From: Porodaedalea pini | Taxonomy: Eukaryota; Basidiomycota; Agaricomycetes; Hymenochaetales; Hymenochaetaceae | NCBI GenBank assembly: GCA_002794775.1 | Contig: NBAY01000182.1 | Span: 1-18,566 of the forward strand | Length of the DNA stretch: 18,566 nucleotides | Reading direction: 5' to 3' | Part shown: in pieces, positions 1 to 8,233 of the stretch | Position numbering within the stretch: position 1 is the stretch's first letter | Layout of the letters: each line of letters starts with the position of its first letter | Notes under the pieces: model-generated | What the model saw: the letters and a program-made list of their open reading frames with translations, nothing else | Told to the model about the DNA's origin: nothing | Databases searched by the model: none | Translations under genes and position numbers: made by a program

Positions 1-3
1 TAA

Positions 4-76
4 ATGATAGAAGACAAACTGGCCTGTCGCTCCCTTTGGGTGGGAGAGCTTGCGTGTTCGAGTCGCGCCTATCATA
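4..76 (+). tRNA. trnP: tRNA-Pro (anticodon UGG)
   Basis: A full cloverleaf can be drawn. The acceptor ATGATAG (4-10) pairs with CTATCAT (69-75) over 7 bp. The D stem is GACA/TGTC, and the anticodon stem CTCCC/GGGAG encloses the loop TTTGGGT with anticodon TGG at 37-39. The T arm is GCGTG/CGCGC around TTCGAGT. It reads proline CCN codons. The window begins only three bases upstream. Confidence 0.93.
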
Positions 77-196
77 GGACCTTTCAAAGCAGATCTTTGG
101 TAGGGATAAAGTAATAAAATTCAACCGTTTCTATGAAGTTAAAGAAAATAAATTATGATCTGTATGATAATAAATAATATTAAAAACGAAGACAAA

Positions 197-270
197 GGTA
201 TCATGGCAGAGTGGTTAATGCGGAGTACTGTTAATACTTTTTTTCAGAGGTTCAATTCCTCTTGATGCCT
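197..270 (+). tRNA. trnN: tRNA-Asn (anticodon GUU)
   Basis: The acceptor GGTATCA (197-203) pairs with TGATGCC (263-269), including one G-U pair. The anticodon stem GAGTA/TACTT holds the loop CTGTTAA with anticodon GTT at 230-232. The T arm AGAGG/CCTCT encloses TTCAATT. The D stem is a short GCA/TGC. It decodes AAY asparagine codons. Confidence 0.93.
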
Positions 271-671
271 CTTACTTAATTACTCTACCTTTATTTTAAG
301 TTTTCCTTTAATTCTTTCCTTAAAGTAATGTAAGGTCTATATCCTGCCAGCTATTTAACAAGAGAGGCCTCCAGCACTGGGGACTTCATCTTCTTCGCAC
401 AAGGTAGGCTTGCCTTCGGCCCGCAGGATTCAAAGGCATAAGGGTAAAATTTATAAAACTAACAAAAGTATAGTGGTAAAAGGATTAGGTTAAGGTTTTA
501 ATAAACTTTTTCTTTATTTTATGATATAACAAAAGCTTTGCACCACCCATAAGGTCTTAAGCTAGGGTATATTGTTAATCTTCATATACTTCATAAACTT
601 ACGCTAGCTCTGTATTAAGGTTAGAAAATAAGCGAGGTAAACCCGTAGCTATAAACTTAGGTAATTTAAAA
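271..671. other. Spacer between tRNA-Asn and tRNA-Ser
   Basis: About 400 bases with no gene I can support. It is AT-rich except for a GC-richer patch around 355-430, which contains one CCTTCGG element (413-419) running into GCCCGCAGG. No further T-loop-like motif with a matching acceptor stem was found. Confidence 0.6.
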
Positions 672-759
672 GGGTATTTGGTCGAGTTTGGTTTATGGCA
701 CTCGTCTTGAAAACGAGAACTTTTAAAAAAAGTCGTGAGTTCGAATCTCACAGTGCCCG
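672..759 (+). tRNA. trnS: tRNA-Ser (anticodon UGA), long variable arm
   Basis: The acceptor GGGTATT (672-678) pairs with AGTGCCC (752-758). The anticodon stem CTCGT/ACGAG encloses CTTGAAA, giving anticodon TGA at 708-710. The T arm GTGAG/CTCAC encloses TTCGAAT. An extended variable region (718-734) makes this a class II tRNA, as expected for the serine isoacceptor that reads UCN codons. Confidence 0.93.
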
Positions 760-818
760 AAAATTAAAAAAAAATATAATAAATCAATAAAAAGTTATAT
801 AAATAACAGTATACTGTT

Positions 819-889
819 AAGCCTATAATTTAATGGTAGAATAATTTCTTGATGAGGAATCTGTAGAAGTTCAAATCTTCTTGGGCTTA
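819..889 (+). tRNA. trnI: tRNA-Ile (anticodon GAU)
   Basis: The acceptor AAGCCTA (819-825) pairs with TGGGCTT (882-888). The D stem is ATT/AAT. The anticodon stem ATTTC/GGAAT encloses TTGATGA, with anticodon GAT at 851-853. The T arm AGAAG/CTTCT encloses TTCAAAT. The acceptor begins with A rather than G, which is unusual but pairs perfectly. Confidence 0.92.
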
Positions 890-1586
890 TAATTAATTAC
901 AAGCCGTACGGCAAAAATAAATGAGATCTGTATCTTTTTCTATCTGCTTTAAATTACAGCAGGTGACACTAATAAGGAGAAATACATAGATTATTATTAT
1001 AATATTTAACAAATGACTAGCTAAACCTTAACTGATCCCTTACGTATATTTTTATACTTAAGCTGGACAAATTAAAATGAAACAAACTAAAATAACCAAA
1101 AAAATTTAAAATAACTAAAAATAACCCTTTTTTTTTGTATAAATTAATGTGATGCGTGGAGGTTTTATACAACCCTCTTCGCTTTAATATCTTTCAACTA
1201 AATTGGCCGAACCTAAGTGGCCTTTTTACTATAAAATTTTTAGAATATTGATAATTCGGTTTAAATTATGCTTATTACACACCTTTATTGATTAATCTAA
1301 GGTATTAAATCTAATTTCTTCCTTCGATTATTTATGCTGACGAAACCGTAGCATTCGATGGAGAGATTAACTTGTTAGTCTAAAAACAAAAATAAATCCA
1401 CCCGCCCCCTTGGGGATTGTATCTAACGTAAAAAAATTTTGTTTTTATATCGATATAATTAACCTTAGAATCCGAGCCAAAGGGTTTAGCTCCTAAAGGG
1501 GATGGTTGATTATTTAGACTAACAAAAATTAACAAATTAGCGGCAAATTGAAAATTATAAGAATACTATAAATCAATTTAAAAAAT
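890..1586. other. Spacer upstream of cob
   Basis: Nearly 700 bases without a gene. It contains a perfect 13-base inverted repeat: TTGTTAGTCTAAA at 1372-1384 against TTTAGACTAACAA at 1513-1525. The repeat encloses about 128 bases, within which lies a C-rich run (about 1397-1413). Scattered short frames are all under 25 codons and look accidental. This is presumably the 5' leader of cob plus the tRNA-cob spacer. Confidence 0.55.
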
Positions 1587-4500
1587 ATGAGAATACTGAA
1601 GTCCCAGTCTATTTTAAGATTAGTGAATTCTTATATGATAGATTCACCTCAACCAGCGAATATTAGTTATTTATGGAACTTCGGATCTTTATTAGGAACT
1701 TGTTTAGTTCTTCAAATTTTAACCGGAGTTTTCTTAGCAATGCATTATACACCACATGTAGATTTTGCATTTAATTCAGTAGAACATATTATGAGAGATG
1801 TAAACGCAGGTTATATTTTAAGATATACACATGCTAATGTTGCCTCATTCTTCTTTATATTTGTATATGCTCACATTGCTAGAGGTTTATTCTATAGTTC
1901 ATACAAAGCTCCTAGAGTTTTACTTTGGGTTATTGGAGTTATAATCTTAATCGTTATGATTGCTACAGCTTTCCTGGGTTATAAATGTAGCCCAAAATGG
2001 TCTAAAATCAACTATAAAAAATTAAACATGTATCATAAAATTGGTTATAATTATAATTCTCATCAAAAACTTCATTCTCGAAATTATAGTACTTGCGCAA
2101 TTCAGTCCGGAGGAGGACTTCGTATTACACAGAGTAGCGTAAATAAAGTCAAATCACAACCTTTACTGAATTTTATTAAAGAACAAAATTTAACACCTGT
2201 TTTTTATTATGAAAATTTAAATTTAGAAGAAACAAAAAAGAAAATTTTACTTGACACTAAAAACCTTAGTGGAGTATATTTAATTTTAAATAAAATTACT
2301 TTAGATTTTTATATAGGTTCAGCTTCTACAAATAAATTTTACTCTAGATTTTCTAATCATTTAGTTTACTTTAGAGGTAGTAAGATAGTTAAATTAGCAG
2401 TTAATAAATATAAACTTTCTAATTTCGCATTTTTAATTTTGGAATTATTTCCAGAAATAGTTAACAAAGAAAACAATAAAAATTTATTAGATTTAGAAGA
2501 TTTTTATTTAAAATCTATGCTGCCTAATTATAACATACTAACTGAAGCTGGTTCTAGTTTTGGCTACAAACATACAGAACTAAACCGTATAAAAATGAAA
2601 GCAAATTACAGTTTAAAAAGACGATTAAAAATAGGTAGCTTAAACAAAGGTAAAAATCTATCTCAAGAAACCATAGAAAAAATGAGACAAAAGGCACTAA
2701 CAAGAGATAGAACATTAAACCTAACAAATTCAGAGCAAGCTATATTAAATATGACAAAGAGATCAAACTCAATTATATTATACAATTTAGATTCTACAGT
2801 ATTTGGCGAATATAATAGTATAGTTGATGCTTCTAAAGCTATAAACTGTAGCATTAAAACAATATATAGAGCATTAAAAACTGAAAAGAAACTATTAAAA
2901 AGACGATTTATCGTAAAATTTAAAAATAAAGCAATTAAATAAATATTAATTCTTAAATTAATATTTATACTACTTTATAAAAAAATCAAAGCCATATACT
3001 TTAATGAAATTAGACCATAGTCCCACAAGTAAATATTTCTATGTAATTTCTAGTAAAAAATAGAAATAAAAGTGGAATATTCTGACAAGAATATTGAATA
3101 GTAAGTAGGTCTTATTATTTGGCGATATTAGTGAAAACGATCAAAGAATTTATTAAATTAGAGATCGTCGGTTATCTAGATAATCGCGACAGACTGGGTC
3201 ACTAATGGGTATCTGAAATGATGCTTAATGCACAGTCGAAACTTATTAGTCGTTCAGACTAAGAAAATAAACGAAATCAAAGTTATTTTCCTTGTTAATT
3301 TTATATTCAAAATTAATATACATTAACAAGCAAGTTAGTACGTATTACCTTATGGGCAAATGAGTTTATGGGGTGCAACCGTAATTACAAACTTATTAAG
3401 TGCTATACCGTTCTTTGGACATGATTTAGTAGAATTAATATGGGGTGGCTTCAGTGTAAGTAATGCTACTCTTAACAGATTCTTTTCTCTACATTTCTTA
3501 TTACCATTCTTATTAGCAGGTTTAGTAATTGCACATTTAATCGCTCTTCACGTACATGGTTCAAACAATCCTAACGGAATTTCAAATAACGGTGATAGAT
3601 ATCCAATGCATCCTTATTTCACATTTAAAGATTTAGTAACTATATTTGCATTTTTATTAGTTCTTTCAATTATGGTATTTTTTTACCCTAATGTTTTAGG
3701 TCACAGCGATAACTATATTCCAGCCAATCCGATGAGTACACCTGCATCTATTGTGCCTGAATGGTAAACATAGATGCCATGCTTAAGAGTAATCTTTTGA
3801 AAAATAAACCTTACCATATGCTGGTAACTCCTAAAGCTTTAAGTACTTAAAATCAATTTTTAATTTTAAGTGAAAATCTTAAAGATAATACAATGGACAA
3901 TCAGCAGGTAACCAATTTGTAATTTATTATAAAATTAGGAACCTCAGAGACTTTACGTAGGGCTCCTAATTAACTTTACCCTTACCAGCCTTCGGCCCTT
4001 CGGATGCTAAGCAAGAGTCTGAAACGTAAAATTTTGTTTATTTAACTTGCACAAATCCAGTTAGTAACGGCCTTGAAGGTTTGGGGCTGCAAAGCCACAT
4101 TTCGATTTATTATTAAAAATAATAAAATTGAAGCTAAAGTTAAAGGATGAAGATAAAGTCCAGATCCTTTAGAAATTCAGGATGTTTATAAATTAAACAT
4201 ATTAAATTTTGACTTAATAACTTCTGTAAGTATCGTGAATGGTTTAACACCATATTCTAGTTTTAGTAAACATAATACTAAAATAGAAAGGTCAAAATTA
4301 ATTTTAGATGAATCACACAAAAGCATATTAATAGGATTATTATTAGGAGATGCTCACATTAATCAAAGACATCTAAATGGAAATAGTAGATTTATCTTAT
4401 TTTCATCTAGTTTATAGCATATTTAAGCCCTGTTTGTTCTTTAACTTTTTCTCATAAAATTAAAACTTGGACAGATAATAAAACTAAAGCTATTTATAAT

Positions 4501-5256
4501 TCGACTAGCTTTGCTACTCTGTCTTTACCTAGTTTAAATTATTAAAGAGAATTGTTTTACTTAAATAATATAAAAAAGTTTCCGATAATATTTATGAACT
4601 ATTAGATTACCAGGGACTGGCTTTTTGGATAATGGATGATGGTTCTATACAAAATAAAGGACTTCATTTAAACACCTATGCTTTCTCAGAAAGAGACATT
4701 AATCTCTTAATTGAGGTTCTAACTGATAAATTTAACTTAAAATGCTCAATTCACTACCATAATAAAAACCGAGAATATATATCTTACAGCAAAGTACGCC
4801 TTTACTACGTGTAAATTTAATTAAATATATGCATACTGACTTGTTATATTAAATATCTTCCGGCGTTTAATTGGAGTTTAATTTAATAAAACTTAAACTT
4901 ACGATCTATTACCTTTCTATGCTATTTTAAGATCAATTCCTAATAAATTATTAGGAGTTATAGCTATGTTTGGTTCTTTATTAATATTTTTAATATTACC
5001 TATCACAGATCTTTCAAGAATAAGAGGAAGTCAATTTAGACCTTTAATGAGATTAGCTCACTGGTTCTTTATCGTTAACTTCTTTATCTTAATGTGGATT
5101 GGTGCTTGTCATCCTGAATCACCTTACTTAGAAATTGGGCAAGCTTCAACAGCTTTTTATTTTGCATGGTTCTTAATATTAGTACCAGTAATAGGTATAT
5201 TTGAAAATACTATTTTCGATTTATCTACAGCTAGAGAAACTAAAACTTCAAAATAA
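1587..5256 (+). CDS. cob: Cytochrome b, apocytochrome of complex III (three exons, two introns)
   Basis: This is the core subunit of the inner-membrane bc1 complex; it carries hemes bL and bH and the two quinone sites. I read the exons as 1587-1979, 3339-3765 and 4904-5256, which total 1173 nt and give 390 residues, the usual fungal length. Boundaries were chosen so that each exon before an intron ends in T, each intron ends in G, and the protein is continuous ([11 protein letters not shown], then PEWYLLPFY). The heme ligands fall exactly at H82 and H96 (exon 1) and H183 and H197 (exon 2), and the PEW motif at 271-273 is split from its following Tyr by intron 2. F129, G137 and G143, sites linked to quinone-outside inhibitor resistance, all have the sensitive residue. 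The start is the first ATG in frame; the stop is TAA. Confidence 0.96.
1980..2942 (+). CDS. GIY-YIG homing endonuclease encoded in cob intron 1
   Basis: The frame continues from cob exon 1 without a stop, so translation of unspliced RNA from 1587 would give a 451-residue fusion: 131 residues of cytochrome b plus about 320 of endonuclease. Numbered from 1587, the GIY-YIG pair is GVY at 229-231 and YIG at 242-244. The likely catalytic Arg is R254 (SRFSNHL), and the likely metal-binding Glu is E304 (DLEDFYL), followed by the PNYN motif. Downstream are NUMOD3-like repeats (SFGYKHTE and [19 protein letters not shown]). Near the C terminus is a NUMOD1-like helix-turn-helix ([22 protein letters not shown]), presumably for DNA binding. 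No lesion is visible, so the enzyme may be active and able to spread the intron. It may also act as a maturase, which cannot be judged from sequence. Confidence 0.88.
   Translation, partial: YKCSPKWSKINYKKLNMYHKIGYNYNSHQKLHSRNYSTCAIQSGGGLRITQSSVNKVKSQPLLNFIKEQNLTPVFYYENLNLEETKKKILLDTKNLSGVYLILNKITLDFYIGSASTNKFYSRFSNHLVYFRGSKIVKLAVNKYKLSNFAFLILELFPEIVNKENNKNLLDLEDFYLKSMLPNYNILTEAGSSFGYKHTELNRIKMKANYSLKRRLKIGSLNKGKNLSQETIEKMRQKALTRDRTLNLTNSEQAILNMTKRSNSIILYNLDSTVFGEYNSIVDASKAINCSIKTIYRALKTEKKLLKRRFIVKFKNKAIK
1980..3338 (+). mobile_element. Group I intron 1 of cob
   Basis: It interrupts cob after nucleotide 393 of the coding sequence (codon 131), a position I recall as a known fungal insertion site. 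The upstream exon ends in GGT and the intron ends in TTAG, matching the U and final-G rule. The 5' two thirds is occupied by a GIY-YIG endonuclease frame. The catalytic core lies after the frame: AGACT at 3191-3195 can form P7 with AGTC at 3234-3237, with R-like sequence around 3188-3203. The rest of 2943-3338 is structured, AT-rich core RNA without another frame. The subgroup was not determined. Confidence 0.82.
3989..4003 (+). repeat. Tandem CCTTCGG element inside cob intron 2
   Basis: CCTTCGG occurs twice, at 3989-3995 and 3997-4003, separated by one C. It lies between the R and S core segments of the intron, where loops of variable length are tolerated. The same heptamer or its reverse complement recurs across the window. 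Confidence 0.7.
4235..4852 (+). pseudogene. Eroded LAGLIDADG homing endonuclease in cob intron 2
   Basis: Pieces of a single two-motif LAGLIDADG enzyme occur in order but in different frames. The first motif is [13 protein letters not shown] in a 60-codon frame (4235-4417). A middle piece with [12 protein letters not shown], about 4450-4542, is in a second frame and meets an in-frame TAA at 4543. A second motif region, [10 protein letters not shown] with [11 protein letters not shown], lies in a third frame (about 4596-4814). A tail piece, [11 protein letters not shown], ends at 4852 in the first frame again. At least three frame changes and a stop therefore separate homologous parts, and sequence between the first and middle pieces also looks deleted. 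It is not fused to exon 2, where a TAA follows the PEW codons at once. The product cannot be a working endonuclease; the intron is probably immobile now. Confidence 0.85.
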
Positions 5257-5536
5257 TTAATTTTTATTTTTAATCTTATCCCTGGCTAGTTAACAGACCA
5301 GTTGAAAAGGCTCTTCTTAAATTTATCTCACACATAAATTTAACCCTACCCGTTTGGGGGTCGTTTTAAATAATTTATTAAAATCTTTTTTAATAGTTGG
5401 ATTCACTAATTTTAGAGATTGGAGAATGTTGCTTTATTGAAATAGTTTAACGGTTTATATTTAACTCCTGACCCGCGGCCCAGCGGGGGCTTGTGCTTGT
5501 GGTGGGTAGAGATCCTGTTTGCAAGTTTAAAATAGA
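5257..5536. other. Spacer after cob with GC-rich element
   Basis: Just past the cob stop, CTGG and CCAG can pair around a short loop (about 5281-5303). At 5471-5509 lies a GC element: CCCGC and GCGGG flank GGCCCA, and GGTGGGTAG follows. That element contains the nonamer CCCAGCGGG (5479-5487), shared with copies near 11316 and 12242. Confidence 0.55.
5471..5509 (+). repeat. GC-rich hairpin element, CCCAGCGGG family
   Basis: CCCGC (5472-5476) can pair with GCGGG (5483-5487) around GGCCCA. The tail GGTGGGTAG (5501-5509) is repeated at 11811-11819, next to a related CCGCGGGCCAGCGG core. Similar copies lie at about 11311-11331 and 12241-12250. It is strongly GC-rich against an AT-rich background. 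Confidence 0.6.
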
Positions 5537-6036
5537 ATGAGTGGTAATACAATTTACACAGAACTAGACAATTCAAATAATAAAACAGAGCAACATGTAT
5601 TAGATGACTAAATTAAAAGTTTTTTATCTAATTCTGCTAACTCTTTCCGAAAAATAGAAAAAGAAAAACAGTGCAAATTCAAATATAAGATGAAAATGCT
5701 AATTCCCTCTCTTCACCTACCCAGCATCAAGGCCGTCCTTCGGACGGGCAAGGGGGTGTGTTTAAACGAAGTAACTATTTTTTTTATGTATCTTTAAAAA
5801 CTATCCACAGAAGTAGTTGGGGTTGTTTGTTACTTGACACAAAAAATAATTTTACTATTAAACACGTAAAGGTAAATTATTGATTTAATTTATTTACCGG
5901 ACCGGACACAGCTAAAATCTAAGTACAAATAACTGCAACCTTTATTCATTCTTTGGGTTCTGCTTTAAGAATAAGTCCTTCGGAATATAACTGAAGGTAT
6001 GGTATATTTACGTTTACGTCCTACCAATTGTATTAG
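5537..6036 (+). pseudogene. Decayed unidentified reading frame with in-frame GC element
   Basis: I do not recognise the protein. From ATG 5537, 24 codons run to a TAA (5609-5611). The same frame then continues with protein-like sequence (IKSFLSNSANSFRKIEKEKQ) until about 5685. From 5689 the +2 neighbouring frame is open to 5919, including SNYFFYVSLKTIHRSSWG and LLLDTKNNFTIKHVKV, and passes through a TGA at 5881 flanked by NY and FNLF. After a TAA at 5920 the frame resumes as QITATFIHSLGSALR and then a second TGA (5992) between EYN and RYGIF, ending at TAG 6034. Both TGAs sit where Trp would be plausible, which fits code 4. The GC element at 5713-5756 is read in frame as SPTQHQGRPSDGQGG. An old plasmid- or phage-like insertion is possible but unproven; it could also be several chance frames. 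Confidence 0.4.
5713..5756 (+). repeat. Composite GC-rich element (ACCCAGCATCAAGG plus CCTTCGG hairpin)
   Basis: Bases 5716-5732, CCTACCCAGCATCAAGG, are the exact reverse complement of 12774-12790 (17 of 17). Directly after comes a 6-bp hairpin, CCGTCC-TTC-GGACGG (5733-5747), which contains the CCTTCGG motif. This shows the two element families can occur joined. Confidence 0.75.
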
Positions 6037-6662
6037 TTTATAGTTATTCAGTCTTCGGTTCTATGGTAAATGGTGGCTTTGTTTTTGTAACTTCCATTAC
6101 TGCCTCCGAAGGAAGGATCCTTAATATAAATAATAAAATAAATTAATAAAAGAAGTACTATTAAGTTAATAAACTTATAACTTAAATTTTACTTATAAAA
6201 CAAAAAGTTTAATTTCCCAGCAGTCAACCAGAATTGAATTAATTCTTAATTTCCTATTTAATATAGGAGAGGGGAAATTATTTAGCGTAATTTAACTTAA
6301 AACCAATTCTCTCTCCTTGCGAAGCGATTTAAGCAATACTTCTTCCTTCGGTTCTATTTTTAGAATCCATAGGAGGGAGGGAACTAAACCTTTCTATTTT
6401 TAACATAGGTAAGGAATTTAGCTTCACTTCGTAGTAGAGATCTTCTATTGTCCAGCTCTCTCTCTTGCTGATTTATTTTTCCATCTTCGTTTGATAAAAA
6501 AAGTACAAGATGAAGACAGATCGACCTAAACTCGCTACTATCTCTCTATTCACCCGATAATATAGAGTTTGATGCGATAGATAAATATACAATAAATAAT
6601 AAGTTGGCGTTATATATAAAAATTATAAAAAAAAAATAAAAATAAAAACAATAAAAAATAAA
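6037..6662. other. Spacer upstream of cox3
   Basis: No gene is supportable. It holds CCGAAGG (6106-6112), CCTTCGG (6345-6351) and a 12-base direct repeat, CTTCGGTTCTAT, at 6053-6064 and 6346-6357. Short imperfect inverted repeats (for example CATCTT about 6482 with AAGATG about 6508) suggest folded RNA. The last 80 bases before cox3 are almost pure A and T. Confidence 0.5.
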
Positions 6663-7490
6663 ATGATGAATATAAATATAAATAAAAGTAGATACCAAAG
6701 TCATCCTTATCATTTAGTTGACCCATCACCTTGGCCTATAGCTACTAGTTTCGCAATGTTAGTGGTAACACTATCTGCTGTAATGTACATGCATGGATTT
6801 AAATACGGTGGTTATTTATTAAACTTAGGTACTGTTTTAATCAGTACAGGAATGGCTCTTTGGTTAAGAGATGTTATAGTAGAAGCTACTTATTTAGGTA
6901 ACCACACTGAACAAGTAAAAAGAGGTTTAACTATTGGTTTTGCTCTTTTTATTATTAGTGAATTAATGGCTTTCTTCTCTGTATTCTGGGCTTATTTCCA
7001 CTCTAGTTTAGCTCCTACTGTGGAAATTGGTGGTGTATGGCCTCCACTAGGAATACAAATATTAGATCCTTTTGCAATTCCTTTACTTAATACTGTCTTA
7101 TTGTTATCTTCAGGGGCTTTTATCACATATGCGCACCATGCAGTGATAAAAGGTAATAGAAGAAGTGCAATTTTAGGGCTGATGTTAACATTATTATTTG
7201 CAATACTGTTTACAGCTTTACAATATTATGAATACTTAGAAGCTGGATTTACAATAGCTGATTCAATATATGGTACTGTATTTTTTGCTTCTACTGGTCT
7301 TCACGGATTCCACGTTATAATAGGAACATTATTTATAGGTGTACAATTTATAAGAATATTAAATCACCATATTACTACAACTCACCATGTCGGTCTTGAA
7401 TCTTCAATCGCTTATTGGCATTTTGTTGATGTTGTTTGGTTATTCTTGTATGCTTTTGTATACTTATGGTCTGCACCTAATTTATGATAA
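6663..7490 (+). CDS. cox3: Cytochrome c oxidase subunit 3
   Basis: Third core subunit of complex IV in the inner membrane; it stabilises the catalytic subunit 1 and its proton uptake. The protein starts near YQSHPYHLVDPSPWPIA. It carries WLRDVIVEATYLGNHT (68-82), the conserved membrane Glu at E100 in ISELMAFFSVFW, SSLAPTVEIGGVWPP and the late GLHGFHVIIGT helix. Length is normal. Two adjacent ATGs (6663 and 6666) could start it; I took the first. The final codons are TTA TGA TAA. Under code 4, which I assume for this genome, TGA is Trp and the stop is TAA at 7488, giving 275 residues. If TGA were a stop the gene would end at 7487 with 274. No intron is present. Confidence 0.96.
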
Positions 7491-8233
7491 TTTAAAGTAG
7501 AGCAGTTACCATCTCTCGGCCGCGGATTTTTACCTTAATCCTTTTGTCTTTGTATCCGAAGGCTCCGTAATTAGCTGGTCTTAGATCTTCGAGAGAGGAG
7601 TAAGTCCGCGTTATTTTCTTACTTAGATCAGCCCTCGGCCTTGAAAGATTAGGTTCTTCGCATCAGAGGCAGAAGAGGGCTGGCTTAGCAAAATTTAAAT
7701 AAATTTTATCGTAATCCCCTATATTCTTAACAGTTTTATTTTAGCTTAGGTTGCCTTCAGCTACCCCTTATTTCATAAAATAATCGGCCTAGCCACGCAA
7801 GGTTGGTATGAAAATAAATGGAACAAAACAACGTTTGTTTTTATTTGTTTTTATTTTTGTTTACTTAACTTAATAAATTAAAAAATAGCACGTCCTGAGC
7901 AAGACGTTAAAAGGCTCTCCCTGCAGAGGTCAGCTTAGCAGGGGATGAAAAGCAGTCTATTATCAAAATATCAGTCCATGTTTATTTGACCACTAATAAT
8001 TAGTTAAGCAATAAGCCGCACCATTGTGCGAGGCTTGCTCTAAGTTATTTATCTTACTTTTCCATCCTAACTACGAAGCGTTACAAGCTAAGGCTGGATG
8101 GACTTGTAATTAGAAACATTAGAGTAGGTTTGTAATCTATCACACCCTAGCCAAACCAGGTTGAGCCTAGCTTAGCGGGTATTGTGTTAAAAAAGGGGTA
8201 ATATAGTTTGATAAACAAAACTTTTAAATTAAA
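7491..8233. other. Spacer between cox3 and atp6
   Basis: No gene seen. CCGAAGG lies at 7556-7562. A perfect 8-base inverted repeat, CAGCCCTC (7629-7636) with GAGGGCTG (7675-7682), encloses 38 bases. Near 7510-7605, CTCTCGGCCGCGGA is echoed in opposite orientation by CGAGAG and TCCGCG. A 20-codon frame from ATG 7808 (MKINGTKQRLF and a Phe/Val-rich tail) arises from a T-rich run and is probably accidental. Confidence 0.5.

Larger units (their letters stand above)
3766..4903 (+). mobile_element. Group I intron 2 of cob
   Basis: It splits the Tyr codon after the PEW motif, at nucleotide 820 of the coding sequence; exon 2 ends in T and the intron ends in G (ACG at 4901-4903). Core elements precede the endonuclease remnant. 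They are P/Q-like AATCAGCAGGTAACC (3899-3913), R-like CTCAGAGACTTTACGT (3943-3958) and an S-like element at 4151-4161. GACT (3949-3952) can pair with AGTC (4157-4160) as P7. The tract 3766-4234 is therefore structural RNA, not an empty spacer. Two abutting CCTTCGG copies (3989-4003) sit between R and S, probably in a peripheral loop. The core looks able to splice although the endonuclease is broken. Confidence 0.8.

Noticed and set aside
2663..2854. 63-codon minus-strand frame
   Set aside because: Shadow of the GIY-YIG endonuclease frame on the plus strand.
7808..7873. Short hydrophobic peptide frame, MKINGTKQRLF onward
   Set aside because: Its hydrophobicity comes from a T run; it has no resemblance to Atp8 or Atp9.
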